A DNA stretch of 64,000 nt from Myxococcus eversor (GCF_010894455.1 NZ_JAAIXY010000019.1:124001-188000); one strand, 5' to 3'. Shown: positions 7,917-16,594, numbered from the stretch's first letter. Numbers and translations: made by a program. Notes: generated from the sequence alone by a model not told the origin.

Positions 7917-9041
7917 ATGAAACACCGCCCGGCTCCCGCTCCGGCCTTCTGGACGTTGCAGCTCGGGGGCTGGGGGCTCTACGCCCTCCTGCTCATCATC
8001 ACCTTCTATCCGGCCATCACCGCGGGCGTGGATGGCGGCGCGCTGCACCTGGTGGTGCCCAAGGCGCACCGCGCGCTGTACGGGCTGGCGCTCACCAGTG
8101 TCATGCGGCTGGCCTACCGGCCGCTCTTCCCGGGCACCTTCCGACGGCAGACGCTCTGGGCCATGGTCATCAGCGCGGCGTTCGGAGCCCTCTGGGCGGT
8201 GCTGGGCGAGCTGTGGGCCATCTGGCTCTACCCCACCTACGACTGGCAGCGGCACCAGATGTCGATTCCCCGGCTCTCGCTGGAGTACGGAATCACCCTG
8301 CTGGGCTGGAGCGGGCTCTACTTCGGAATCAAGCACGCCCGCGCCTGGCAGGAGGAGCGCGAGCGCGCCCTGCGAGCGGACACCCTCGCGCAGGAGGCGC
8401 GGCTCGCGTCCCTGCGGCACCAGATGCATCCGCACTTCCTGTTCAACGCGCTCACCTCCGTGCGCGCCCTCATCGGGGAGGACCCGGCCCGTGCGAAGCG
8501 CATGGTGACGGAGATGGCGGACTTCCTGCGCTTCTCGCTCCAGAAGGGGGACTCCCCGCATGTCCCGCTGGAGGAGGAGCTGTCCATGGTGCGCAGCTAC
8601 CTGAGCATCGAGTCGGTGCGCTTCGAGGAGAAGCTGGACGCGAGCCTCTCCGTGGAGCCCGGCACCGAGCAGCTCACCGTGCCCGCGTTCCTCATCCAGC
8701 CGCTGGTGGACAACGCGGTGAAGCACGGCATGGCCTCTGGCGTCCTGCCAGTGCGCGTGCGTGTACAGGTGACGCGGGTGAAGGACGTGCTGCGCATCCA
8801 GGTGGACAACACCGGCACGTGGGCCCCCGAGGCACGCGAGCTGGGACCCCAGGGCACGGGCACCGGCCTGCGCAACGTGCGCGAGCGGCTGGCCCAGCTC
8901 TTCGCGGAGCGCGCGAAGCTGGAGACGTCGGAGTCGGACGGCTGGGTCCACATCGCCGTCGAGCTTCCCGCCATGGAATGGACCCCGATACTCGCCGAGG
9001 AATCGCATGACACAGCCCCTGCGCGCCTTGCTCGTGGATGA
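7917..9041 (+). CDS. LytS/AlgZ-type membrane sensor histidine kinase
   Basis: 374 residues. Four hydrophobic segments occupy residues about 10-150. The His_kinase core follows, with the family box HQMHPHFLFNAL; His173 in the PHFLFN element is the expected phospho-acceptor, and the usual Asn before it is His here. The ATP-binding half shows VDNAVKHG and GTGTGLRNVRERL. The start at 7917 fits the first membrane segment; the open frame extends further upstream through non-coding-like sequence. It overlaps the LytTR regulator gene by 35 bp. It is divergent from the menorin-like gene across a 196-bp promoter region. Confidence 0.88.
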   Translation: MKHRPAPAPAFWTLQLGGWGLYALLLIITFYPAITAGVDGGALHLVVPKAHRALYGLALTSVMRLAYRPLFPGTFRRQTLWAMVISAAFGALWAVLGELWAIWLYPTYDWQRHQMSIPRLSLEYGITLLGWSGLYFGIKHARAWQEERERALRADTLAQEARLASLRHQMHPHFLFNALTSVRALIGEDPARAKRMVTEMADFLRFSLQKGDSPHVPLEEELSMVRSYLSIESVRFEEKLDASLSVEPGTEQLTVPAFLIQPLVDNAVKHGMASGVLPVRVRVQVTRVKDVLRIQVDNTGTWAPEARELGPQGTGTGLRNVRERLAQLFAERAKLETSESDGWVHIAVELPAMEWTPILAEESHDTAPARLARG

Positions 9042-9750
9042 CGAGCGACTCGCCCGAGTCGAGCTGCGTGAGATGCTGTCAGCGTCTCCCCACGTGAAAG
9101 TCGTGGGCGAGGCGGACAGCGTGACGTCCGCGCTGGCGCGAATCGAGGAGCTGCGGCCGGAGCTGCTGTTCCTCGACGTGCAGATGCCCGGAGAGGGCGG
9201 CTTCGAGCTGCTCGCCCGCCTGCCCGAGCGGCCGTTCCAGGTGATTTTCGTCACGGCCCACGACACGCATGCGCTGCGGGCGTTCGAGGTCAACGCGCTC
9301 GACTACCTGCTCAAGCCGGTGCATCCGGACCGGCTGGCGCGGGCCGTGGAGAAACTCGTGGCACGGGAGCAGGGCAAGCCCGCGCCCACACAGGGCCCCA
9401 CCCGTCCGAAGCTCACCGAGGCGGACGTGCTGTTCCTGGAGAACGGCGCGAAGTCGCGCTTCGTGCGGGTGGAGCACCTCGTCTGCCTTCGCGGCGCGGG
9501 CGACTACGTGGAGCTCGTCACCGCGGACGGCCAGTGCACGCTGTCGCCGCGCCCCTTGAAGGAGTGGGAGCTGCGCTTGCCGGAGCGGACCTTCGCGCGC
9601 ATCCACCGCTCCGCGCTGGTCAACCTCACCTTCGTCGAGCGCGTGGACCGGGGCCTGGGCGGAGGCGGCGACGTCTACCTGCGCGGGCTGGAGGCCCCGC
9701 TGCCACTCAGCCGGAGCCACGCGTCGGCGCTGCGCGAGCGGTTCGGCTAG
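9007..9750 (+). CDS. LytTR-family response regulator
   Basis: 247 residues. The receiver domain has VDDE, phospho-acceptor Asp57 in LFLDVQMPG and the conserved Lys in DYLLKPVHPD. The C-terminal half (about 145-245) is a LytTR DNA-binding domain, with RFVRVEHLVCLRGAGDYVEL and the typical FARIHRSALVNL strand. Proteins of this class bind direct repeats upstream of cell-envelope, biofilm or competence genes. Overlap with the kinase gene by 35 bp marks a cognate pair. No target repeats were identified in the window. Confidence 0.9.
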   Translation: MTQPLRALLVDDERLARVELREMLSASPHVKVVGEADSVTSALARIEELRPELLFLDVQMPGEGGFELLARLPERPFQVIFVTAHDTHALRAFEVNALDYLLKPVHPDRLARAVEKLVAREQGKPAPTQGPTRPKLTEADVLFLENGAKSRFVRVEHLVCLRGAGDYVELVTADGQCTLSPRPLKEWELRLPERTFARIHRSALVNLTFVERVDRGLGGGGDVYLRGLEAPLPLSRSHASALRERFG

Positions 9751-9765
9751 CGCGGGCGAAGGCGG

Positions 9766-10449
9766 CTACCTGCCTTGCCGCTCCTGCTCGCGACTGCGCT
9801 CCACGAAGTCCAGCACCTCCCTCGACACCGAGCCTTCCGGCAGCGCGAAGTGGCGCGAGACGACGTCCACGGTGGCGATGTACTCCGGCAGGTTGTAGCC
9901 GTAGAAGACCACCCGCCCGAGCCGCGAGTGCTCGTGCGTGCGCAGGTGCTCGCTCAGCGTGGAGCACGCCAGCTCCACCGACTCGCGCAGCGAGAGTCCT
10001 CCGGTACCAGCCCCCAGCGCCACCATGGCCACCGAGAGGTCGTCTTCCTCCACCTGCTCCAGCGCCGCCCACAACCGCACGCATGCGTCGCGGATGCGCT
10101 GCACGTCCGGGAACGAGCCACCGTGGATGCCCTCGCGGTAGTCCATCACCGCGACATGGGCCACCCACTGCGCGGTGGGGTGCGCGCCCGCCTCCGTCAC
10201 CAGCACCTCGCCCGGCGCCATGGGCCCACCGAAGCGCGCGTTCAGCGCGGCGAGGATGTGCTCCTGGAAACCCACGCCACACGCCCGGCGGATGGCACCG
10301 GAGACACCCGAGCCGAGCTGACCATTCGTGTTGGACGCATTGACGAGCACCCGCTCCCGCCCGTTCACCAGACTGCCCTGCGCGACTTCGACAGACGACA
10401 ACCTCGGGCCCACGTCAGGGCCCTTCAACACCACGTTCGACAAGCGCAT
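9766..10449 (-). CDS. Macro-domain protein (ADP-ribose binding or hydrolysis)
   Basis: 227 residues from the ATG at 10449, which has a GGGAAGG site six bases upstream; an ATG at 10470 is a weaker alternative. The N-terminal half shows the macro-domain signature: a VLVNASNTNGQLGSGVSGAI stretch equivalent to the catalytic or ligand loop of Appr-1"-phosphatase type proteins, and VAMVALGAGTGGLSLRESV as the second phosphate-binding loop. A late strand VVFYGYN fits the core fold. The C-terminal 40 residues are helical and charged. It probably binds or removes ADP-ribose; the partner is unknown. It follows the DUF1023-like gene on the same strand after a strong inverted repeat. Confidence 0.75.
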   Translation of the reverse strand: MRLSNVVLKGPDVGPRLSSVEVAQGSLVNGRERVLVNASNTNGQLGSGVSGAIRRACGVGFQEHILAALNARFGGPMAPGEVLVTEAGAHPTAQWVAHVAVMDYREGIHGGSFPDVQRIRDACVRLWAALEQVEEDDLSVAMVALGAGTGGLSLRESVELACSTLSEHLRTHEHSRLGRVVFYGYNLPEYIATVDVVSRHFALPEGSVSREVLDFVERSREQERQGR

Positions 10450-10479
10450 GCACGACCTTCCCAGGTCCACTCAAGACAA

Positions 10480-10511
10480 GCGGGACCCGCCAGTGCTCAG
10501 GCCGGTCCCGC
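10480..10511 (-). terminator. Inverted repeat between macro-domain and DUF1023-type genes
   Basis: Perfect 8-bp arms GCGGGACC (10480-10487) and GGTCCCGC (10504-10511) with a 16-nt loop. It lies 62 bases past the stop of the minus-strand gene at 10573-11886. No clear U tract follows, so termination is inferred from position; an operator for the macro-domain gene is the alternative. Confidence 0.5.
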
Positions 10512-10572
10512 GAAGATAGAAGTTTGTGATGGATACCGGTGGAGCGGACCTTGGTCCCGCTCGACACCCGGC

Positions 10573-11886
10573 TCACTCCACGGCGCGCTTCACCTCGGGG
10601 TCGATGACCCGGTTGCCCTTCCACCAGTCATGCTCCCCGTAGCGCTGCTGGGCCCGGTCCACGCCCCCGTAGTTGCCGGTGACGATGTCCGCGATGTTGG
10701 CCAGGGACTCGGAGCCCTCGTTGTAGTACTTGGAATGGTCGCCCATGTTGCTGTTGTTCCCGCGGTCCTTCGCCTCCGCGGTGAACCGGTTGGCGCCGAA
10801 CTTGTTCTCGGACGGGTCCTGTCCCAGCGGGTCCCCGGGCAGGTTGCTGCCATTGAGCCAGGACACCAGGTCGCGGCTGGCCGAGCCGGACCACGTGTGG
10901 CCATTGGCGAGCGCGCCGTCGTAGTCCTTCACGGACTTCGCGCTGCCAGCGCCCGGGCTGCCGATGAGCACCAGGTCATCCGCCTGGAGTCCATTCTTGT
11001 CGGCGGCGATGGAGGCGGTGGTGCTGCCATAGCTGTGGCCAATGACAGTCAGGTGGGGCTGGTTGCCCTCGCGGCTGGCGCGGATGCCGGCCACGTCGGC
11101 GGCCAGCAGCTTCGCGCCATTCTCCGCGGCGTTGTCGGACGCCACGTTATGGAAGCCCGGCGCGTCGTAGCCCATCCAGGCCACCGTCGCGACCTCACCG
11201 TTCGCCGTGCCCGAGGCCTCATGGAGCCGGAGCACTTCGCTGGTCATGCTGTCCATCGAGCTGCGCACGTCCGAGTTCAGTCCCGGCACGCTCACGGACA
11301 CGTGCTTCGCGGTGTCCAGGTTGCCGGCGACGATGGCCGCACGGCCCTCGCTCTTCACGAAAGTCGAGTCATAGATGAGCAGCTGCGCGGAGCCCGCCTC
11401 CTTCGCCGTCCGGTCCAACTGAGCCTGCACGGTCCGCGCGTTATCCAACTGGCGCTGCTGCTCCTTCGACGGCGACTTCTCCGCGCTGAGCCGCGCGATT
11501 TCGTTCTTGAGCTGCGTGCGGTTCGCCGTGTCGCGCACGGAGGCCGGCAGGCCGTCCATGGAGCCGACCTTCTTGGGGTCCGAGGAGACCGCCTGCATCT
11601 GCTCCGTGGGGGAGAGCTGCTTCCACCACGACGCGCGCGCCTTCGGGTCCGCGGGCGCGCTGTCCAGCGGCCCCTTCGCGGCGGGCTGCGCCTTCTCACC
11701 CGTGAGCTTCTCCGCGCCCGTCTTGCGAGGCCCCTCGTACGCGGAGACCTGCTCCACCGGCTTCGCCTTCGGCCTGGCCTCGGTCGCCGTCGCCGTCTGC
11801 TGCTGCCTGGCGGCGACGCGCGCTGCCTCCGCGCGACGACGGGCGGACTCGGCGGCGCTGCTGTTCACAGAGGAGAGACCGGCCAT
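10573..11886 (-). CDS. Alpha/beta hydrolase of the DUF1023 type with low-complexity leader
   Basis: 437 residues. Residues 1-75 are Ala/Arg/Gln/Lys-rich with no signal peptide, followed by a charged helical region to about 190. The C-terminal half has the hydrolase pattern: VSVSVPGLNSDV, VATVAWMGYDAPGF, nucleophile elbow GHSYGSTTA, and DDLVLIGSPGAG, a set typical of the DUF1023 family (best known in actinobacteria). A late His is present in HTWSGSASRDLV. The substrate is unknown; ester or lipid cleavage is possible. It lies between the macro-domain gene and the 11-mer repeat gene, all on the same strand. Lack of a Sec signal with a low-complexity leader recalls other enzymes in this window. 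Confidence 0.72.
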   Translation of the reverse strand: MAGLSSVNSSAAESARRRAEAARVAARQQQTATATEARPKAKPVEQVSAYEGPRKTGAEKLTGEKAQPAAKGPLDSAPADPKARASWWKQLSPTEQMQAVSSDPKKVGSMDGLPASVRDTANRTQLKNEIARLSAEKSPSKEQQRQLDNARTVQAQLDRTAKEAGSAQLLIYDSTFVKSEGRAAIVAGNLDTAKHVSVSVPGLNSDVRSSMDSMTSEVLRLHEASGTANGEVATVAWMGYDAPGFHNVASDNAAENGAKLLAADVAGIRASREGNQPHLTVIGHSYGSTTASIAADKNGLQADDLVLIGSPGAGSAKSVKDYDGALANGHTWSGSASRDLVSWLNGSNLPGDPLGQDPSENKFGANRFTAEAKDRGNNSNMGDHSKYYNEGSESLANIADIVTGNYGGVDRAQQRYGEHDWWKGNRVIDPEVKRAVE

Positions 11887-12098
11887 GACTGCGCCTCGTG
11901 TTGAAGGGGGGATGCCTACATCTTCGCGAATCAGCCGAAAATGTTTCCTGACGCATGGGAAAAACCGACGGACATGATGTGACGCGGGAAGTCACCTTCA
12001 TTGTCCGCGACCCACGGCGCCATGCGTCACCTCGGCGCCTCTCCGCGCAAAGCCGGACATGGGGTCCGCCCCGTTCCCGGCCCCCGCGTGAAAGGCAG

Positions 12099-12135
12099 AA
12101 GGCCCGGGGCCGCTCGTGAGCGACCACCGGGCCTT
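12099..12135 (-). terminator. Nested hairpin, probable terminator of the 11-mer repeat gene
   Basis: Outer arms AAGGCCCGG (12099-12107) and CCGGGCCTT (12127-12135) are perfect complements, and an inner CGCTC/GAGCG pair at 12111-12122 adds a second stem. It starts about 25 bases past the stop at 12160. It is symmetrical and could also work in the other direction. There is no long T run on either side. Confidence 0.6.
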
Positions 12136-12159
12136 CGTCAGCGAGCGAGGACGGGACGG

Positions 12160-13203
12160 CTACTTCGTAGGGTTGTCCACGCCGGTGCTGGTCCACTGGT
12201 AGCGCTGAACCCAGTCACCACCGACACCCAGGCCCGTCTCGCGCTGGCGGTCCTGCACGAGCGCCGGAGGCAGGCCCTTCTCCTGGAAGCTCGCCGGCAC
12301 GCGGGTGCCGGACTCCATGTGGGAGTTGTTCACGACTTCGTACGAGAGGTTCGGCTTGCCGGTCTTCTCGTCGATGCCGGTGCACTTCACCTCGGTGCGG
12401 TACGAGCCGATGAACCACTCCAGCGAGGTGTACTTCTCCTTGCTCTTCTCGTCGGTGCCCGGGCCCGTGAAGCGGTACAGGGCCTTGTCGTTCTGCTCCT
12501 GGGTGGCGTCCTTGGGAGGGAAGACGTCGCCCGGCTTCGGGTTCGGGTACATCTTGAAGAACTCTTCGGTCACCTGCTGCTGGTGGGGCCGGCCCGCCAG
12601 GTCGTCGGTGTACGCGTTGTCGCGCACGGTGACACGCTCGGTGCCATTCTTGTCCTTGTCCCAGGTGCCCAGGTCCTTGGGCTTCTCCTCCAGCAGCCAC
12701 GTTCCCCACAGCTTGGGCCAGTCACCCTGGAGCTTCTGTCCCGTCACCGGGTCCGTCGTCCGGGTGATGCCCTCCAGGTCCACCCGGCCCAGCGTCTTCA
12801 GGCTCTGGGTGACGGAGGAGTCCTTGCCCAGGAGCAGCTCGGACGTCTTGGCCAGGCCATCCATGCCGCCCTCGGCCGCCTTCACCAACTGGTCGGCCGC
12901 GCCGTCCGGCAGCACCTTCTGCACGCCGTGGTAGGCCGTGCGCAGGCCCGTCTGGAACACGTCGCGCGCCAGGTCCTTCGGGTCGGTGATGGCCTTCTTG
13001 AACGCGTCCGTGACGGGGTTGTGCTTCACGTCCTCGAACACGTCCTTGCTGGTGTCGACGACCGCCTTCTTCACGTCCTTGCTCGTGTCGACGACGGCCT
13101 TCTTCACGTCGGCCGCCTTGTCGACGACCGTGTCCTTCACGTCGTTGACGGTGTTCGTCACCGTCTTCCGAACGTCGTTGAAGCTGGGGATCCTGAAACC
13201 CAT
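12160..13203 (-). CDS. Unknown protein with N-terminal 11-residue amphipathic repeats
   Basis: 347 residues from the ATG at 13203, with GAGGTC upstream. There is no signal peptide. Residues about 10-60 form imperfect 11-residue repeats (KKAVVDTSKDV twice in a row, flanked by VKDTVVDKAADV and related units). That periodicity is typical of amphipathic helices in LEA proteins, apolipoproteins and synuclein, which bind lipid surfaces or protect against drying. Residues about 130-347 look globular, with aromatic-rich segments (GTWLLEEKPKDLGTWDKDK, YTSLEWFIGSYRTEVKC), and could be an enzyme or lipid-binding domain I do not recognise. A nested hairpin follows the stop. The neighbours on the same strand are the DUF1023-like and macro-domain genes. 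Confidence 0.7.
   Translation of the reverse strand: MGFRIPSFNDVRKTVTNTVNDVKDTVVDKAADVKKAVVDTSKDVKKAVVDTSKDVFEDVKHNPVTDAFKKAITDPKDLARDVFQTGLRTAYHGVQKVLPDGAADQLVKAAEGGMDGLAKTSELLLGKDSSVTQSLKTLGRVDLEGITRTTDPVTGQKLQGDWPKLWGTWLLEEKPKDLGTWDKDKNGTERVTVRDNAYTDDLAGRPHQQQVTEEFFKMYPNPKPGDVFPPKDATQEQNDKALYRFTGPGTDEKSKEKYTSLEWFIGSYRTEVKCTGIDEKTGKPNLSYEVVNNSHMESGTRVPASFQEKGLPPALVQDRQRETGLGVGGDWVQRYQWTSTGVDNPTK
13039..13170. repeat. 33-bp tandem repeat coding for 11-residue helix repeats
   Basis: Units begin with CACGTC at 13039, 13072, 13105 and 13138, exactly 33 bp apart. Units 1 and 2 differ at only two or three bases; units 3 and 4 are more diverged. The period matches the 11-residue protein repeat of the minus-strand gene, so copy number could vary by slippage or recombination. 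Confidence 0.85.
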
Positions 13204-13492
13204 GGGTGGGACCTCGGGGGGTGTGGGCGGCCGGACCGCGGCTGACTCAGGGGTTATCGGGCCCGGAACCCCTGTTGTTTCTTGTAGGCTGAGAACCACG
13301 AGCCCATCGACGGATTTTCCATGATTCCAGGGGTTTGCAGGGTGTGGGCAAGGACATGACAGGCCGCGCCGACGCCGCGACTCAGAGGCCGACGAGACCA
13401 CCGCGTACCTCGACACGCTCCTGCCGGACTGGAAGTCAGGGCGCGTCTATCCCGAGCGGTGGAAGGAGCTGCTCGCGGCGGAAGGCATCCCC

Positions 13493-14401
13493 GTGGGCGA
13501 GGAGGAACGTGCGCCGGAGATAATGACTGCCCTGGGCCGCGTGGTGATGCTGTACACGGACATGACGCTGGGGGACGACTTCCCCGCGCTGCGGACCCTC
13601 CTGTGGAAGCGCAAGGGGAGCATGATCCACGCGGAGATTCACGGCCACGGCCAGCTCGCGCTGGCGACCGTGTTCGGCGTGAAGGACGCCGCTTCCCTCG
13701 GTGCACTGGAGCGTGTGATGGAGAAGGAGCAGCTCGGCACCTTCTTCCGCCACGCGAACCAGCTCCACGGGCTCGTCGACTTCTGGGGCGTCCCTTCCCT
13801 CGACACCAAGGTGGCGAAGCTGAAGGCACTTGCCCAGGAGCACGACGCGGCGGTGGCGGTGGAGCTGGTGGATGTTCCCAAGAACGTTCGCCTCGAACAG
13901 CGCCTCGCTTCGCGCGCACCTCACACGGGACGGCTGCGCCTGTGGGCCCTGTTCAAGTCAGCGGAGGCGGCGGCCCGGTATGCGAAGGACTTGAGCGGCG
14001 ACGTCACGGTGGCGGGCCCGCACGTCCTGCTGGAGGAGGACCACTTCGGACCTCGCCTCGGCTACCTCGCCCAGCGACAGGGCGGCACCGCGCTCATGCT
14101 CACCAGCAAGCGCGTCGTCGTGCTGGGCCACTTCACCCAGCCCACGCGCGGTCCCCCCGACGTCGTCCCGCACCTCCGTCCGTACCTGACGGCGGACGAC
14201 CGCGTGGAATCGACGACCTGGAACGACACCCTCTCGGTCCAGGTCAACACCCTGGAGCCCGGACGGGTGTTGAAGGCGCTCGTCGAGTTGGAGGCCGTGC
14301 TGGGCGTGCGCGCCTGGATTCGGGTGAACTCGGACAACGCGCTCGCGGAGGCCCTGCACCGCCTCCGCGAGGACGTGGACCAGGAGCTCCGTAGACGGTA
14401 G
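13493..14401 (+). CDS. Unknown protein; 5' end probably frame-disrupted
   Basis: 302 residues from a GTG at 13493; I do not recognise the family. No signal peptide or membrane segment. The sequence has alternating hydrophobic strands and helices (LALATVFGVKDA, LRLWALFKSAEAAARYA, LMLTSKRVVVLGHF) and may contain two similar halves of about 150 residues. The same frame stays open and protein-like upstream to at least 13379 (YLDTLLPDWKSGRVYPERW), but no ATG, GTG or TTG exists between the stop at 13322 and 13493. An ATG at 13356 lies in another frame. Either the gene carries a single-base frameshift near 13375-13390 or GTG 13493 is an unusual late start. Confidence 0.6.
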   Translation: MGEEERAPEIMTALGRVVMLYTDMTLGDDFPALRTLLWKRKGSMIHAEIHGHGQLALATVFGVKDAASLGALERVMEKEQLGTFFRHANQLHGLVDFWGVPSLDTKVAKLKALAQEHDAAVAVELVDVPKNVRLEQRLASRAPHTGRLRLWALFKSAEAAARYAKDLSGDVTVAGPHVLLEEDHFGPRLGYLAQRQGGTALMLTSKRVVVLGHFTQPTRGPPDVVPHLRPYLTADDRVESTTWNDTLSVQVNTLEPGRVLKALVELEAVLGVRAWIRVNSDNALAEALHRLREDVDQELRRR

Positions 14402-14728
14402 CGGCGGGCCTACCCCTGCTCCCCCCGGGGGGCTTCTCGCGCCCACGCGGACGAGCAGGCAAGCGATTCACCGTCACCGAGGGCGACCAATGGAGCCACC
14501 CCTCGCTGACACCCGAGCACCAGGCAGGAGGCGGGGTCGACGAGGACCGCCAGGATTCGCGCGACGTCGAGCCCCGTTCCACTCCGCTGGGAGCCCATTG
14601 TTCCGCCCACGCGGAGTCTTCACGTGCTCCCGCGTCAGAAATGCCGGGTAGCACTTCGCGCCGCCACCGGCGTTTCATGACAAACTCCGCGACAGTTCAC
14701 GCGCCCCCGCCGCCTGCTCAGGGAATTC
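14402..14728. other. Intergenic region before the desaturase gene
   Basis: 327 bases without a convincing gene. Short open frames here lack protein-like composition. It should hold the promoter of the desaturase gene; I could not assign -35/-10 elements with confidence. Confidence 0.5.
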
Positions 14729-15784
14729 ATGTCATTTCTGGACCGCATCCTCGACCCTCCGAGCTACGGCTACGAAAAGGACGGCGCGCTCTACGTGCCG
14801 ACTCATCGGGAGATCGCCTCGGAGTTCTTTACGCGCCTGAACATCTTTCGCACGCGTAAGAACTGGCTGGCGCTCATCGCCTGGGTCACCACGCTGGGAT
14901 TCGGAGTCCCCCTCGCGCTCTTCTTCACCCACTACTTCAGTTGGTGGCTGCTGCTGGCCGGCTTCATCTACAGCATGGTGATTCTGGGGACGCACGGCAC
15001 CATCTGGTACCACCGCTACTCGACGCACCGCGCCTTCACGTTCAAGAACGCGTTCTTCCGGGAGCTGTGCCGCAACCTGGTGGTGAAGACGATTTCGGAA
15101 GAGGCGTATGTCGTCTCCCACCACGTGCACCACGCCAAGGTGGAGCAGCCGGGGGACCCCTACAACGCGAAGGCCGGCTGGCTCTACTGCTTCCTGGCGG
15201 ATGTGAACCACCAGGGCATCCGCAGGGACTTGAGCGCCAAGGACTACTCGCAGCTGCGCAAGCTGGTGGAGCACACGGGCGTCCACGTGAACAGCTATGA
15301 GCAGTACCAGAAGTGGGGTTCGCTCTGTCACCCCGCCTGGACGGTGGCGCACTTCCTGGCGAACTGGGCGGTCTGGTACGGCCTGTTCTTCCTCATCGGC
15401 GGACACGGGCTGGCGCTGGCGCTCTTCGGCTGGTCCGGCGTGTGGGCCGTGGGCGTGCGGACGTTCAACTATGACGGGCACGGGGGCGGCAAGGACCGCC
15501 GCCGCGATGGCGTGGACTTCAACATGAAGGACCAGTCCATCAACCAGCTCTGGCCGGGACTCATCACGGGCGAGTGGCACAACAACCACCACCTGTACCC
15601 GCATGGGGCCCGCGCGGGCTTCCTGCCCCACCAGTTCGACCCCGCCTGGCACTTCATCCGCGGCTGGTCCTGGCTGGGCGCCATCAGCTCGTACCGGGAC
15701 TTCAAGACGGAGTTCATGGAGCAGCACTACCTGCCCTGGGCAGAGAAGCAGAAGGCCAAGGCCGCCGTCGTCGTGAGCGGATAG
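14729..15784 (+). CDS. Acyl-CoA/acyl-lipid delta-9-type fatty acid desaturase
   Basis: 351 residues with the three histidine clusters of membrane di-iron desaturases: HRYSTH (His95 and His100), HHVHH (131-135) and EWHNNHH (284-288). Hydrophobic membrane segments lie at about 45-90 and 205-250, between boxes, as expected. Length and spacing suit the stearoyl-CoA desaturase-like group, which inserts a double bond into saturated acyl chains using oxygen and an electron donor. It works in the inner membrane. The DUF2652 gene follows 58 bp downstream on the same strand. Regulation by temperature or lipid state is common in the family, but nothing in the sequence shows it here. Confidence 0.9.
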   Translation: MSFLDRILDPPSYGYEKDGALYVPTHREIASEFFTRLNIFRTRKNWLALIAWVTTLGFGVPLALFFTHYFSWWLLLAGFIYSMVILGTHGTIWYHRYSTHRAFTFKNAFFRELCRNLVVKTISEEAYVVSHHVHHAKVEQPGDPYNAKAGWLYCFLADVNHQGIRRDLSAKDYSQLRKLVEHTGVHVNSYEQYQKWGSLCHPAWTVAHFLANWAVWYGLFFLIGGHGLALALFGWSGVWAVGVRTFNYDGHGGGKDRRRDGVDFNMKDQSINQLWPGLITGEWHNNHHLYPHGARAGFLPHQFDPAWHFIRGWSWLGAISSYRDFKTEFMEQHYLPWAEKQKAKAAVVVSG

Positions 15785-15841
15785 GCGTGAGCCGGGTGCG
15801 GGGTGGCCTCCCTGGCACCCCTGCGATACGCTGACACGCGA

Positions 15842-16594
15842 ATGGCGACAGAGAAGGCGCTGCTGCTCATCGCGGACATCGGTGGCTACACCCGGTTCAT
15901 GAAGCACCACCGGTTCAGCCTCGCGCACGCGCAGGACACCGTGGCGCAGTTGCTGGAGGCCCTCATCGACGCCTCCGGCAAGCTGAAGCTCGCGAAGCTT
16001 GAAGGGGACGCGGCGTTCTTCTACGCCGTCGGAGACGACTGCTCCACCTTCGCCCGGCAGGTCGCCAACCTCCGCCGTGCCTTCCTCGCCCGGCGCGAGC
16101 GGCTCATCGTCGACCGCATGTGCAAGTGCGACGGGTGCATGCAGGTGGGTGCCCTGACGCTCAAGTTCGTGGCGCACTCGGGCGAGGTCGCCTTCCAGCG
16201 CGTGAAGCACCTCACCGAGCTGGCGGGTGTCGACGTCATCCTCGTGCACCGGATGCTGAAGAACGACGTCCCGGTGTCCGAGTACGTGCTGATGACCGAC
16301 TCGGTGCACCAGCGGCTCGAACCGGGGCTGCGCCAGCACACGCGGGGGCTCGAGCACGAGTTCGAGGGCCTGGGCCGCACCGCGACGCACTACCTGGACC
16401 TGAACGAGAGCGGCCAGGAGCTGCCCGCGGCGCCAGGTCCCAACCTGTTGCGCAGGTGGTGGCACAAGCTGACGCAGGAAGCGCGCTCGCTCAAGTACGT
16501 GCTCGGCTTCCGCGAGGCCTGCCAGGACTTCCGCAACGTCGAGATTGTCGACGCCCACGCGCAAGCGCACCTCCCACCTCCTCCGAACTCCTGA
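15842..16594 (+). CDS. DUF2652 protein, cyclase-homology-like domain
   Basis: 250 residues from ATG 15842. The opening MATEKALLLIADIGGYTRFM and the later KLEGDAAFFYA match DUF2652, a family related in fold to class III nucleotide cyclases. The first metal-binding Asp position (ADIGGYT) and the GDA segment are present, but other catalytic residues cannot be confirmed by eye, so activity is uncertain. A CKCDGC cluster near residue 98 may bind metal. The C-terminus (ALGFREACQDF-like helices) is charged. It follows the desaturase gene closely and may be co-transcribed. A role in lipid or signal metabolism is inference. Confidence 0.75.
   Translation: MATEKALLLIADIGGYTRFMKHHRFSLAHAQDTVAQLLEALIDASGKLKLAKLEGDAAFFYAVGDDCSTFARQVANLRRAFLARRERLIVDRMCKCDGCMQVGALTLKFVAHSGEVAFQRVKHLTELAGVDVILVHRMLKNDVPVSEYVLMTDSVHQRLEPGLRQHTRGLEHEFEGLGRTATHYLDLNESGQELPAAPGPNLLRRWWHKLTQEARSLKYVLGFREACQDFRNVEIVDAHAQAHLPPPPNS

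Noticed and set aside
13039..13170. 33-bp repeats as a possible CRISPR array
   Set aside because: Units are adjacent with no spacers and encode in-frame protein repeats.
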